Shown here: positions 30,391 to 42,549 of the stretch, in pieces | Layout: the number at the start of each line of letters is the position of its first letter | Position numbering within the stretch: position 1 is the first letter of the stretch | Assembly (NCBI GenBank): GCA_963680875.1 | Contig: OY804579.1 | Coordinates: 80,651,095-80,715,094, forward strand | Direction of reading: 5' to 3' | Origin: Bathymodiolus brooksi | Taxonomy: Eukaryota; Mollusca; Bivalvia; Mytilida; Modiolidae | DNA: 64,000 bases | Notes under the pieces: generated by a model | Database searches by the model: none | What the model was told of the DNA's origin: nothing | Seen by the model: only the letters and a program-made list of their open reading frames with translations | Translations under genes and position numbers: made by a program

Positions 30391-31267
30391 ACAGTCAGAA
30401 CAGTTTCCAAATCTAATAGGAAAATCGTATAAACAGATTTACTACATAAATAATATCATTACCTTCCGATTTGTCTGTCTGTAATGGAAGTGATATTTCT
30501 TCAGCGATCAATATCTATATAGTAATGCTGTGTTTAGCCTTTGCTATGTGGAAATAGTGCTCAGAGTCATGCACTTTGCCTGTCAATCTGGCCACTATTT
30601 TCACAATGAATGTTCAGTAATTGGTATATTATTTCGAAAAGTGTCAATAATATACAGTGTTTAAGTACATTTCTGTATATTTAGAAAACTGTTAAGACAA
30701 CTTCATACAATAGATTCCATTTTTAGGGGATACTAATAGAATTAAGCGTTCAGATGATTCAAGCGTTTTGGTGATGATATACTATTGCCAATAGTATATT
30801 CTCTTATTGTCATTATATGTTTCTGTTAAACATTCAGATCATACTGCTTACTCTTCGCGAGCACCTGGGTTCACCCCCTGTTTTTTTTGTGCGGTCCGTA
30901 TTGATCATCTTTTTGTTTTCTGTCTTGTGTTTAAATTTCTTTTTTGTTTTAGTTCGGTGTCCTGTGTCCAATGTTGCCTGTGTCTCAAGATAGTCTATTA
31001 TTGATTGCCCCTTAGGTTTTCTCTAACGTTTATTTAAGCGTGTTAGTGAAGATATTGTCAAAATAAGCTATAACAGCAATTGCACAACTATTTTCAGTGT
31101 GTTTGTTTAGACAATTGAATCAAAGTACTTCAGCTCCGACAGTATGTTTTGTTGTTCATTTTTATTAAAAAGTGAAGAAGATGAAAAGTTAAAAAAACAA
31201 CAACACTATTTTAAGCAATGAAACATCAATACCACTGTGGTACCCATATTTTGAAATCAGTTATTAC

Positions 31268-31363
31268 CTGTTAACTGGCATAGAAAAGGTAACCGTTCTG
31301 AACAGTTTCTATTTTCATACTCATAAGAACCACGTGACCATGAAACAGCAGTACAGAGACTCG
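31268..31363 (-). CDS. Receptor copy 2, exon 7
   Basis: 96 nt (9 nt less than copy 1), phase 1-1. CTAVSWSR and PFLCQL kept; the missing codons lie before the first Cys. Confidence 0.64.
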
Positions 31364-31417
31364 CTGAAAATGTAGTAGAATCAAACCTATGGTATTAATT
31401 TATGCAACAACTACTGA

Positions 31418-31612
31418 AGGGTTAGCGTTATGGTGTTTAGCACCACTTTCAACAATATTTCAGCTCTATCGCGGCTCTAAGTTTTCTTGGTGAAAGAAAC
31501 CAGAGCACCCGTAGAAATCCACCGAACTGCCGCAAGTCACTGACAAACTTTATCACATAATGTTATATCAAGTACACCTCGCCTGATTGGGATTCGAGCT
31601 CAAACTACTGCA
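31418..31612 (-). repeat. SINE, partial (copy 2)
   Basis: Orthologous to 8,270-8,447. Confidence 0.65.
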
Positions 31613-31664
31613 GGATATATTCTCGAATTAACAGATCAATCTCAAGTTGATATTCAACCTGTGC

Positions 31665-32345
31665 AATTCATTTATTAATTCCACCTTATATCAGAATGCT
31701 GTCTTCTGATTGGTTGATGAAAGGGGTATTTTTTACCAATTCTTAGTTTTTTCCAGCTTTTGCACCGTTGCCGGGATATTTGCCTAAATATACCACGGTA
31801 CTATAGGCAAATACCCCGCTCGAAACGAAATTCCTTCTTTAAATAGTTTATGACGTCATGGATGTCATTCGAATTACTCGGGTTTCTTCTTTCAACCAAC
31901 GCTAAAGTAAAGAATATGACGACCGTGTCAGCGCTATGTTTGAAATCGTTGAAATGTATATATTTCAAATTCATTTGCATTATTTTTTTTGCATGTTGTA
32001 AGTTAAAGCAAAACCATGATTTATTTTATTTTTGAGTGTGTTCCAGAATTTATACACTTCTTTGAAAATATTTTCCTTGATTTTAAGTCTTAGTTGAAAA
32101 TCAAATGATCAAGGTGGTCTGAAGTTCTGAACCTGCTTGCATGCCACTGTTTTACTTGCTGTTAAATATTCGGCGGAATTAAACAAATATATCCTGCTAG
32201 TGAGGGTTATTTGCGGAAAATACCGGTTTCGAGGACAGTCAAATGTCCCTCGCCGCTAAAGTGGCTCGGGATATTTGCCTCTCCTCTCAACCGGTATTTT
32301 TCGCAAATAACCCTCACTAACAGGATATATTTATATACTGTAATA
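31665..32345. mobile_element. Copy 2-specific insertion with long inverted repeats
   Basis: Interrupts sequence continuous in copy 1 (near 8,508). It contains a foldback (32,180-32,335: atatcctgctagtgaggg... pairing with ...ccctcactaacaggatat) and a second weaker one near 31,780-31,830. No protein recognised. Confidence 0.55.
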
Positions 32346-32714
32346 GTACATTGATAAATTGTGACTGACTTGTCTGTGAATTTGTGTATTATGATTAGTA
32401 TCGCTGGAAGCGTGTTGTGTCCTTAACTCAACCCTGCGACACAGAAATAGATATTGCCCGAGACCTCTCGCGATGCATTACACGATCTTTCCATATGCAT
32501 AACGGATATTATTATTATTATTAAAAAGAAATAATACTTGCGTAGACGATTTCATGGACATCAAGAACAGTAAATAATGCAATTACTATAAAAACTAAGG
32601 TTCTCCTCACTCAGACATATGTGATCTTAACTGATGTTGGCTATCCCGTTTATACCCTTTGGCATTGGTGCTCCCAAACACCTTGATATTGCTTGGCTTT
32701 CCAATATTTAGATT

Positions 32715-33105
32715 TTGAGCGTACCTGATGAAGGTTATTCCAGAAACGTACCTGATGAAGGTTATTCTGAGCGTACCTGATGAAGGTTATTCCAGAAACG
32801 TACTTGATGAAGGTTATTCCAATCTTTAGATTTTGAGCGTACCTGATGAAGGTTATTCCAATCTTTAGATTCTGAGCGTACCTGATGAAGGTTATTCCAA
32901 TCTTTAGATTCTGAGCGTACCTGATGAAGGTTATTCTGAGCGTACCTGATGAAGGTTATTCTGAGCGTACCTGATGAAGGTTATTCCAGAAACGTACCTG
33001 ATGAAGGTTATTCCAGAAACGTACCTGATGAAGGTTATTCCAGAAACGTACCTGATGGAGTTTATTCCAGAAACGTACCTGATGAAGGTTATTCCAGAAA
33101 CGTGT
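32715..33105. repeat. 27-bp minisatellite, expanded in copy 2
   Basis: About fourteen units with three spacer variants (ccagaaa, ctgag, ccaatctttagattctgag). The array is roughly three times the copy 1 length. Confidence 0.75.
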
Positions 33106-34099
33106 CGTGTGCACTAAGTTGTATATCTACGTTTTAATTACCAAAACTAGAACAGTAACATACGATATATAAGAGATATTTATGTTTTCCATTGTATAAT
33201 AACGATAATTTCTAGATACAATATTTCAAACATGGCTGCCCATTGTGATAATGTTACTGCTATTTGATTTATACATATTACAAATTTTCATACCATTTAA
33301 TAACTCTCTAACACTAAAATACCCCAACCACGAGACGATATTACTTGGCTTTGATGCTAAAGGTAGTATACTATTCCTGTTTATGCACGTATTCACAGCT
33401 TTCATCCAATTAGATACTGACCCTTTAAAATATATATCAAGTTAATGTATTAACATGTTAACACTACTGTAAAAAAAATAATTTAAGGGACCAGCCATTT
33501 TCTTACAGGAAATTGAAAGGGGTTCGAAATTCTTGTTCAGACAGAAATAAATTTTCGTCTCTGAGGCTAGGTGTGTAAATTTTCTTAATTGAAAATTGAC
33601 ATAGAGCGATTTAGCTGCGGAACCGCAACCCTTATGATCCTTGGCCAGTTTTGCTGTTAGAGTTATCTCTTAAATATCACGTGACCTCAAAGCGAGAATA
33701 CCACAATGACAAGATGGCAGAACGAAGTAGGCGGGATCAGTTAATATCGAGACATTTGTTATCATAATGAGCTAGAAATGAATAATAATTATTAAGGAAA
33801 TATGAAAAGCGATAGAAAAATATGTAACGAAACGAATTATCCTCATGACTCCGCTCTCACAAAGCGCTTTGTTGTGAAAAGTACTGTTGAAAGTTGCGAC
33901 AAAATCAAGGTCGCAGCTTCGCAAATTTTTGATAGGGTGAAATCCGTAGCCCTTAGTGCGATTAGGGCATTACGAGGATATTGGTTACAGGTGAATGGCG
34001 GACAGGGCGGGAGTTTTGAAAATGTGAGCTCTAGAAAATTTCAAATTTGAGTTGTTGTAAGTTGACATTTTGTGACACTTTTGCTTTGAAAGACTTATT

Positions 34100-34338
34100 A
34101 GGGACGAACCATTTAACTTGAAAGGGGTTATGGTTTTCTCCTAAAAAAATATTCTGATTCCCAATGTTGCTGAGAAAAATATTCTGATTTTGGTGGAGGA
34201 AGAAACAAATAATCTGATTCAGAGTTTTTGTCATATAACCTAATGTTAAATTCTGGAAACAAATTTCGTACTTTGTGCGAAAAAATATTTCTGAACGAAA
34301 AAAAAAACCATACCCCCCCTGCAAGTTAAATGGTCGGT
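34100..34338. mobile_element. MITE-like element nested in LINE 5' region
   Basis: Terminal inverted repeats of about 30 bp (gaccatttaacttg... / ...caagttaaatggtc) with a likely ttatt(a/g) target duplication. No coding capacity. Confidence 0.55.
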
Positions 34339-34441
34339 CTCTTATTGAATAACTGAGGAATATTTGGTGATTTAATGGAAAAAACGTTGAATTAAATATG
34401 AAATCTTGCTTTCAAGTGGCTGTGTTGAATATTCACCATCG

Positions 34442-35158
34442 ATGGCGGACGAGGTAAACAAACAGAGTAAACATTCACGCATCCCTGTATCTAATCGCTT
34501 GAACAGAACTAACAATGTTTTATACGGTCAAACAAACGCATCCGCAGTAATGACTTCAGCGGAACACTTCAACACTCCAAATTTTCAAAGCGTCCCGTAC
34601 AATACGCCACATAATCCTGATCAACAAGCCCGGTATGTATGTCATTCATTGATCAATGATCTTCACCAAACTTTTCCCAACCACCACCCATGAATATTCT
34701 CCATGAAATATATGCAAAGTTAGAAACGTTAGATACTGTCTCGTCCAAGTTAGACATGCTCCCTGTTATTAACGATAGATTGTTGTCCCTCGAAAACAGA
34801 GTTCAAGGAATCTCCAGAGGAAACAGAAAATTTGGTGAAAATATTTGTCAGTGATATACTGGAAATTGTTGAAAATTTCGAACTTCATGTAACTCATCGT
34901 TTGAGGCCGAGACCTGCCAAAACATCAAGGAGTATTGTCGCAAAGTTTGAAAAACATAAAGACCGTAGCGAAATACTGACAGCTGCCGCGCGCGCCGCAA
35001 AGCTGAAAGGGTCTGGATTCGGTGTTTATGAGCAGTTACCTAAAGAAATTGGTGACAGAAGGAAGGAATTATGGCCCATCTTCAAGAGGGAACAACGACT
35101 GGGACGAAAAGTCAAATATACAACAGGCAAACTCATTGTTGATGGACGGCGAACTTAG
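34442..35158 (+). pseudogene. LINE ORF1-like protein, frameshifted
   Basis: Starts MADEVNKQSKHSRIP; the middle part has a heptad-like stretch (YAKLETLDTVSSKLDMLPV); the C-terminal part (AKFEKHKDRSEILTAAR-like ... GVYEQLPKEIGDRRKELWP) matches the RNA-binding C-terminal domain of L1-type ORF1 proteins. Two frame changes. Confidence 0.6.
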
Positions 35159-35329
35159 CCTTCCACGATGCCACGGAAATTTCATCTTGACACCCAGAAC
35201 CAATCCAACAATCACAACTCTATTCCTTACGATGCAAACCGTAATGTATTAGATGCAGTGTTTGACCAAAGGCGTTCTGATCGAAATGGTGGTAACAACA
35301 CAGTATAGGACAGGCAAACAAGAGGGTAA

Positions 35330-36440
35330 TCTGATTCTTCAGCTTGCACAAAACAATGCTATGTTTCATATAACTTACAACTAACCTGTATTAATATATG
35401 TGATATTAAAAGTAAATTATTTTGTCCTGAATTTCATGAATTACATTGTATGATATTGTTATTTGTATTGAGTCAAAACTTGATGACTTAGATGTGTTGA
35501 CGTTGCCACTAGGGTACAGTTACTTTTCTAAAAAAAAGAAAAAATAGAAACAAAAAAATAGGTGGGATTGTTTGCACCCTTTGTTAAAAACCTTTTATAA
35601 CTATTCTCTCAGATGACCCAGACTATGTATTATTGATAAATATTTGTAATTTCTCTGAAGAATGGTCGAATTCTTTGATAGACCGATTAAATGTTACGCC
35701 AGAGGGTTCCAAACATACTTGCATCCGAAGCTTTCGATGTGATAGAAAATAAACTTCAGATTTTGAATGATAACGACACTCTTTGTGCCTTAGTTGGGGA
35801 TTTTATTGCAAGGTCATCCGATTTGAACGATTTCATTATACCTGATGATGATTTGTGAACTTTTTAGAATTATAATACCGATGATACAATATCATTTAAT
35901 GATATTCATTTACATAGAAAATCCAGCGACAAGGATCGGTGTAATGCCTATGGCAATAAACTATTAAATATGTGCAAGAATAATAACATATACATTGCAA
36001 ATGGTAGAGTAGGGTAATGACAAAAATATTGGTAAAGTCACTAGTAAAGAATCTAATAGTACGGTTGATTATTTCATTATTGCATCTGAGTTATTTCCCT
36101 TTATTACGGAATTTGGTATTATTGATTTTGACCCGTTATTTTCTGATGTTCACTGTCGCATATATGTGTCAATTTCATGTTAAGAGAGTCTACATGATCT
36201 ACATAATAACAACACTCCAATAAAAATAGTTAAACCGGTTCATTGTCAACAGTGAAAACAATCTTTTAGTTGATATGTAATGAATTAGAAATGATTAATG
36301 AACACAGTAACACTTTTCAGTCAGATTTAAATCAGTTTGTAGAAAAAATAAATAAAATATTTATCGATACCTCTCAAGAAACCTTTGGAAATAAAATATA
36401 TTACAAAGAGAAGTCATCTAAAGTAAATCGGCCTTGGTTT
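35330..36440 (+). pseudogene. LINE ORF2 endonuclease region, degraded
   Basis: Broken frames carry APE-endonuclease signs: STVDYFIIASELF followed by FDPLFSDVHCRI (S-D-x-H motif), and NRPWFKYNIQC as the start of the linker. Many stops. Confidence 0.6.
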
Positions 36441-36457
36441 AAATATAACATACAGTG

Positions 36458-36586
36458 CTATTGAAACAAAAGAAGCGGCCCGTATTGGATATAACGGGTT
36501 TCTTTTTCCGCATGACTACACAGGTGAAGGCCGAGGTGCGCTATATCCAATACGGGCAAATTCTTTTGTTTCAATAATAATGTATC
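36458..36586. mobile_element. Foldback element nested in LINE ORF2
   Basis: Arms ttgaaacaaaagaa...ccgtattggatata and tatatccaatacggg...ttcttttgtttcaa pair closely around a ~45-nt loop. Confidence 0.55.
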
Positions 36587-37047
36587 TAACTTGTACAATA
36601 ATAGAGTTGTTGAAAAAATAAATGATATGGCATATATTTTTAACACTTTTAATGTTTAGAAAGCCAAATAAGACAACAATTAACAAAAATAAAACGACAA
36701 TTTTTTATCGGTCAATGTCCTTTCGATTCTCGTTTTTATTTACATATTTCAAGGTCTTTCAAATGAAAAGAATCGTTTATATTTAGATATTTCAAGGTCT
36801 TTCAAGTGTCTCAAATGTTCACCTGAGGTCTGTCTGATTTGTTTTTACTTGCAGTCGGTTCGTTTGTTGTTTTTGTATTGCGAGAATATATTTTAAAAGT
36901 TCACATACTCGTCAGTTCTGAACATAAATTATGCCAGATCCGAAATACTTGTATCGTGTCTTGTATATTGCTTTTTTAAACAAATTATTGATATGTTTTT
37001 TCAAAGCTTACTATCAAGAGTGATATAGGCTAATTATAGAGTATAGC

Positions 37048-37135
37048 AGTGTGGTCACAGTAGCTGAGTGGTTAGATGGAAGTTTTGAAAGTCAAATAGA
37101 CTTGAAAAAGCCCAACAGTGGTTCGATACCCGAAA
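37048..37135 (+). repeat. tRNA-like SINE head of a second family
   Basis: A box-like tagctgagtggttaga and B box-like ggttcgatacc with tRNA-Ser/Leu-like spacing. Different from the main SINE family; lies in the ~1 kb DNA nested in LINE ORF2. Confidence 0.4.
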
Positions 37136-37319
37136 GTCTCAAGATATGTTTAACACGTTTTTAAGCCTAAAACAGTAAAAGGTTAAAGTTCATATATTCA
37201 AGAACAAAAGAATAAACTGTAGATTCTTAAAAATAATCCACTGTTCGAACAATAATGTGACGTCAGAGAAATGTAATATGACCAGGTAAATGATATTTAC
37301 CATGTCTCAAAAATGGGTC

Positions 37320-37430
37320 AAAGTACAGCGGCCTGTATCATCGGTCCCTATTAGCGGCTTGTATCATCGGCCTCTTTTAGCGGCCTGTATGTGATATTAG
37401 AGGCCGCTTTTACAATAGCTTTGCTGGGGG
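37320..37430. repeat. Short GC-rich tandem motif
   Basis: agcggcctgtatcatcggtc-type unit repeated about three times, with an inverted copy (gaggccgctttt). Confidence 0.5.
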
Positions 37431-37804
37431 TATTATTGTACAACAGCACTTGTCATCCAAAAAGAAAAACCTTTCAAAAAGCTAAGAAAAACTTTAACTG
37501 AATCAAAAATGACGAAAATCGACATCACTTAAAAGTGGCATGTAAATCTTATAGAGCAGAAATGAATAAATGTTTCAGTGATTATGAACTTACATGTAGA
37601 GTCGAAAATGAACTGCGTCAGAATCGAATCCAGGTGATTTGTGAAAAAGTTTAAGCAAATTTAAAAGATCAAAAAAGGGAGGACAAAATTGATATTGATG
37701 AATTATACGAGTATTTTAAAAACTTGAACCTTAGTAATGAAGTGGGGGATTCCAATTTTGAAATGCCAGATACCAATGATAATCTTGCAAACGATACTAT
37801 AAAA

Positions 37805-39490
37805 CGGCAAAATTATTGAAGAAGAAATCACTTCTACTATTCAAAATTTAAAGAATGGCAAAGCACCTGGATATGATTGTGTCATTAATGAATATATCAA
37901 ATCAACTATTAGTTTATGCATGCCATTGTATTTAAAACTGTTTAGCAAAATTATTGATAGAGGAATCATCCCAGAGATATAGACAATAGGTATTATCATC
38001 CCAGAGATGTGGACAATAGGTATAATCATGCCAGAGATATGGACAATAGGTATAATCATCCCAGAGATGTGGACAATAGGCATAATCATCCCAGAGATGT
38101 GGACAATAGGTATAATCATGCCAGAGATGTTGACAATAGGTATAATCATCCCAGAGATGTGGACAATAGGCATAATCATGCCAGAGATATGGACAATAGG
38201 TATAATCATCCCAGAGATGTGGACAATAGGTATAATCATGCCAGAGATATGGACAATAGGTATAATCATGCCAGAGATATGGACAATAGGTATAATCATC
38301 CCAGAGATGTGGACAATAGGTATTATCATCCCAGAGATGTGGACAATAGGCATAATCATCCCAGAGATGTGGACAATAGGTATAATCATCACAGAGATAT
38401 AGACAATAGGTATAATCATGCCAGAGATGTTGACAATAGGTATAATCATCCCAGAGATGTGGACAATAGGTATGATCATGCCTATCTACAAAAACAAAGG
38501 TGATCCTGGTAATCCAGATTCTTATAGAGGAATCACATTGGTCTCTTCTGTTGGTAAAGTTTTCACGTCAATTCTTAATAGTAGACTGACAAAATATGCA
38601 GATTTGGTAGACAAGATTCCAAATGCTTAAGCTGGGTTCAGGAAGGGATATTCAACTACAGACAATATTTTTTGCTTACACGTGCTAATTGATATATAGA
38701 TATATATATATGTCGTTTGGGAAAAATCATATTGCACATTTATTGACTTTAAAAAGGCGCTTGATACAGTTTGCAGGTTGGGGTTATGGCAAAAACTGGT
38801 GAAAAATAATGTTTGTAGGAAAGTTATAAAAGTGATATTAAATATGCATAATAGAATTAAATCGTGCGACATGCAAAATGATGATATTTCAGGGTTTTTT
38901 ACATGTGATATTGGGTGCGCCAAGGGGAAATTTTACCTCATTTCCTCTTCTCGATTTTCCTTGCAGATTTAGAAGATTATCTGATACAATACCAGATCAA
39001 AGGTCTTGAAAAAATTAAAAATCTATGTCAGGAAGAGCTAAGAATTTTTGTACTCCTCTATGCTGATGATACTATTATCTGATCAGAAAGCGCAACTGAT
39101 TTACAAAGTTCATTAGATGTTTTTGAAAGTTATTGTTCGCAATGGAAACTGTCTATAAATGTTGAAAAAACTAGAGCTATGATCTTTTGTAAACGTAAAG
39201 GGAGACAACAGAATGAGTTTAAATTATATGGATCCAATATTGAAATTGTTGAGTCATATTCATATTTAGGATTAACGTTTACTTATAATGGAAAATTGAC
39301 ACTTGTAAAAAAGAAACTAGCAGAACAAGCACAAAAAGCGTTATATGCTCTTGACAATAATAGATCAATAGGTGATGAATTACATTATTTATATTTATGT
39401 CAGAACGAACAAATACAACGTCTTAGGGCTACATGTATTCCTTCTTATTATTTTACTAGCACATGTCAGAATAAGTTAAATGGAATCTGA
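37805..39490 (+). pseudogene. LINE reverse transcriptase with internal 30-bp array
   Basis: Starts IIEEEITSTIQNLKNGKAPG, continues through the repeat array, then MPIYKNKGDPGNPDSYRGIT, DFKKALDTV, and LLYADDTII (catalytic YADD at 39,059-39,070), then LSINVEKTRAMIF. Interrupted by several stops. Confidence 0.72.
37964..38478 (+). repeat. 30-bp coding minisatellite inside LINE RT (17 units)
   Basis: Unit of the type atcatcccagagatgtgga + caataggtata. Each unit is 10 codons (IIPEMWTIGI-like) in the RT frame and repeats the natural RT motif IIPE-WT-GI-x-PIYK. Seventeen gacaatagg cores were counted. Confidence 0.85.
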
Positions 39491-40006
39491 TCAATTTGCA
39501 GTAAACCTGTTTTGAATAATGTTGCAATATTCATAGAAAAAATTCGCAAACTTTTATAATACTATGAAAATGATAAGAAACTCACCCAATGTAAAAAATA
39601 ATCCATGTTATATAGATTAAAGAGCTCTTTTCTGGTTACTCGTATCGAGTGCGACCCATGCTTTTCACGTGATAGATAACTTCTCTATTATGAATATTAT
39701 ATTACAATATATTTTGTGTCTGTTTATTCAAATATTATTTAATATTTGTTATGCTAATTATATTATGTACATGTGTTTTTTTCTTTGTGAATTTGCCCTG
39801 TTCACCATTATTATATTGTTGTATATATGTTGCCTCTTGTTACAGTGTAACTGTCTGAGAGTACTAATAAAATCTTGAAATCTTGGAGCACCCACCCATA
39901 TAATACGAAAATGGTTGATTCCTAACAATAATAAATAAACTATTACTATTGTGCTTACTGAGTAAACTGTTATTCTGTTTTATATCACTGTTAGCGATCC
40001 AGGTTT

Positions 40007-40260
40007 ATGGTGTTTAACGCCACTTTCAACAATACTTCAGTTATATTGTGGCAGTCAGTTTTATTGGTGGAGGAAACCGGAGTACCCAGATAAAACCACC
40101 GAGCTGTCACAAGTCACTGACAAACTTTATCACATAATATTGTATCGAGTACACCTCGTCCGAGTGGAATTCGAACTCACAACTTTAGTGGTGATAGGCA
40201 CTGATTGCACAGGTAGTTGTAAATCCAACTACCAAGCGATAACGATCACGACGGCCCCTC
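40007..40260 (-). repeat. tRNA-derived SINE (copy 2)
   Basis: Full family structure on the minus strand, ending in the tRNA head with gatcacgacggccc. Confidence 0.7.
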
Positions 40261-40644
40261 CAGGTTTATATACTTTATGATTATGAAATGTACATTGTAT
40301 TCTCTATGTTGCCAATATATCGTTTGTATTCATGTTTAATTCAGCCGTCATATTAGTCATCAATCCCAGTTTGCAGGTGTTAACACACATCAACTAAAAC
40401 CTTACTTTCATTTATTGTACACAATTTGATATTTTTGTATCGGCACTACGTTTTACTCACATTTCTTCAGAGATGAGTAATACAACATGTGCGTGTGTGT
40501 TGACCTAGTCTTGCTTGTGTCCTGTTTTGCGCTTCAAAGATGAATATGATAAATTTGTCAGAATTATAAATATTAACTGCAGACATGTCGTGTATTTGCT
40601 TTGTACTTGCGTTATGCACATTCTACGAATAGTGAACGTAATAT

Positions 40645-40830
40645 ATTCGGGTGCCACTGGTGGATCAGGATATGTTCACCCTTGAGTTCACCCATGGTTT
40701 TCAGTGAGGTTTGCGTTTCTCAATCTTCAATTTTTCGTGTTGTGGTTTGTCCGTCATTTTCAGTATTTGTTTTCCATTTTCGTTTGACCATTGTATTAAC
40801 TATCTGTCCTTTTTCGAATTACTGCTTCTG
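40645..40830 (+). repeat. Retroelement 3'-tail copy (copy 2)
   Basis: Orthologue of 10,255-10,450. Confidence 0.55.
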
Positions 40831-40874
40831 ATATTGAAACTTTTCTTTGCTGCAAAACTAAGGTTTCCACTCAC

Positions 40875-41000
40875 CTGATCCTTCACAACTAAAATTATAC
40901 GTAGAACTACAATCCGTGACAACATGTGTGTTGTTTTACAAAGCAAGACAAAGGCGTGTACTTGATATGTTATCAAAGATTTCCATGTCAGTTTCGATAT
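40875..41000 (-). pseudogene. Receptor copy 2, exon 6 with in-frame stop
   Basis: 126 nt with intact splice sites, but the codon pair TCG-AAA of copy 1 reads TTG-TAA here (stop at 40938-40936). The rest of the exon stays alignable and open, so decay looks recent or the exon is skipped. Confidence 0.6.
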
Positions 41001-41144
41001 CTGGAAATGATAAATCAATGGTTAATATTTCTTCTATTTTAGTCAATTAATTCAATTAAACAAACTTTTGTTTTATGTTGATGTTATATTTGTTTAAGCA
41101 CAAATTAAGGTCGGACAATCTGATCATAGAATCTATGTAGCTTC

Positions 41145-41360
41145 TTTGTTAGCAGCATCCTCTTTCAAGGAAATCCAGATACGACACTCTGGAATATCCA
41201 TTATAAAGAGAGATATGTTCGTGGTACTGGAATGTTGCTACATATAAATGGAAAATTGATTTCATCTCTGGATATAAAGCATGCCTATCTATATCTGTCA
41301 TGCCTTTTGTTTCAAGTTCAATAGGATAGACCAACCAATATAGATGGGTACGAGTTATTT
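41145..41360 (-). mobile_element. RT remnant (copy 2)
   Basis: Minus-strand VYPIELETKGMTDI and SYLDFLERGC; orthologue of 10,770-11,060. Confidence 0.5.
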
Positions 41361-41488
41361 ATACAAACTATAATGAACCACATTGTCTATTGTTTACAAA
41401 GTGCTTTGCTGTCACAATATTACTGTAAAAACGAACATAAGTAATGCATAAGATATTATACTCTAAAGTTTGAGGTGGGTTATTTGAT

Positions 41489-41735
41489 ATGGTGTTTTAC
41501 GCCACTTTCAACAATATTTCAATTATAACGTGCACGTGGCTGTCAATTTTATGGGTGGAGGAAACCTGAGTACCCGAAGAAAACCACCGACCTGTCGCAA
41601 GTCACTGACAAATTTTATCACATAATGTTGTATCGAACACACCTCGCCATGAACGGGATTCGAACTCACAACTGATAGGCACTGATTACACATCTTGGTA
41701 GTGCCTATCAGCACTAGAGTTGTGAATTCTAAAGT
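41489..41735 (-). repeat. tRNA-derived SINE with inverted head duplication (copy 2)
   Basis: Family body then head, followed by a short inverted head segment that forms a hairpin. Confidence 0.6.
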
Positions 41736-41796
41736 TTGGTCATATTGTGGATGATATGTGAATACATAACACTACATGTTCTTGACAAATAATTAC

Positions 41797-41929
41797 CTCG
41801 TTCAATCTTAAACAATGCCAATCCCTTCCCAGACGAGCAGAACACATCATTGTAAGACTGGCACCCTTTAATGCAAGTTTGTTTCGTGTCAATTTTACTA
41901 GGTGTGGTAACACATTGGCATATTTTCTT
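41797..41929 (-). CDS. Receptor copy 2, exon 5
   Basis: 133 nt, same sites and phases. Cys positions kept, one extra Cys (CQCV). Open. Confidence 0.62.
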
Positions 41930-42126
41930 CTAGAATAATAAACATGTCCTTCATATTTCAAGATAAGAATGTACAAATGATGAATATGAAATATTGTTTT
42001 AAAACTAAGGTTTATCTCACTGCTCTTAGATATGTTTGCTTTTATAATGCAGGTAGCAAGTACTACTTAAAAAGGTAAACACACACTCTCACAAATAAAT
42101 GCGCTTGATGGACTAACGAGGGGGGT

Positions 42127-42373
42127 ATGGTGTTTAGCGTCACTTTCAACAATATTTCAGTTATATCATGGCGGTCAGTTTTATTGATGGAGGAAACCGG
42201 AGTGCCCGGAGAAAACCACTGACCTGTCGCAAGTCACTTACAAACTTAATAACATAATGTTGCATTGAGTACACCTCGTCTGAGCGGGATTCGAACACAC
42301 AGCTTTAGTAGTGATAGGCACTGATTACATACGTAATTGTAGATCCAACTACCAGACGACCACGACAGCTCCG
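42127..42373 (-). repeat. tRNA-derived SINE (copy 2)
   Basis: Orthologue of 11,660-11,910. Confidence 0.72.
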
Positions 42374-42549
42374 ATGGAATAACGAAATATCAATATCATT
42401 GATGACTACTTGTGATCTATTTATACTGTCGTAATCTATTGCCGGACATTTTCTCTCTTTACGACATGTGTTGGATACTGAGTAGCACGGCGTGTGTTAC
42501 ACTTTAAACAGGATCTGCACACTATTCCGGATAACCCGAATTCACATCC

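Larger units (their letters stand above)
33572..39885 (+). mobile_element. Near-complete but broken non-LTR retrotransposon (LINE)
   Basis: Present only in copy 2, in the intron between receptor exons 6 and 7, antisense to the gene. Order: 5' region (with a nested MITE), ORF1 (34,442-35,158, frameshifted), ORF2 endonuclease (~35.3-36.4 kb), nested insertion (36,458-~37,440), RT (37,805-39,490), and a 3' end in repeated aaatcttg. Stops and frameshifts make it inactive. Confidence 0.75.

Noticed and set aside
32715..33105. Functional hammerhead ribozyme
   Set aside because: Core strands are present, but within the tandem units there is no room for helix I, and downstream bases after the last unit do not pair with the 5' side. 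Kept only as a finding to test.
37964..38478. CRISPR-like array
   Set aside because: Units are contiguous with no unique spacers, and the host is eukaryotic.
37841..38503. Long overlapping ORFs on both strands of the 30-bp array
   Set aside because: A repeat whose period is a multiple of three stays open in several frames; only the RT frame has homologous flanks.
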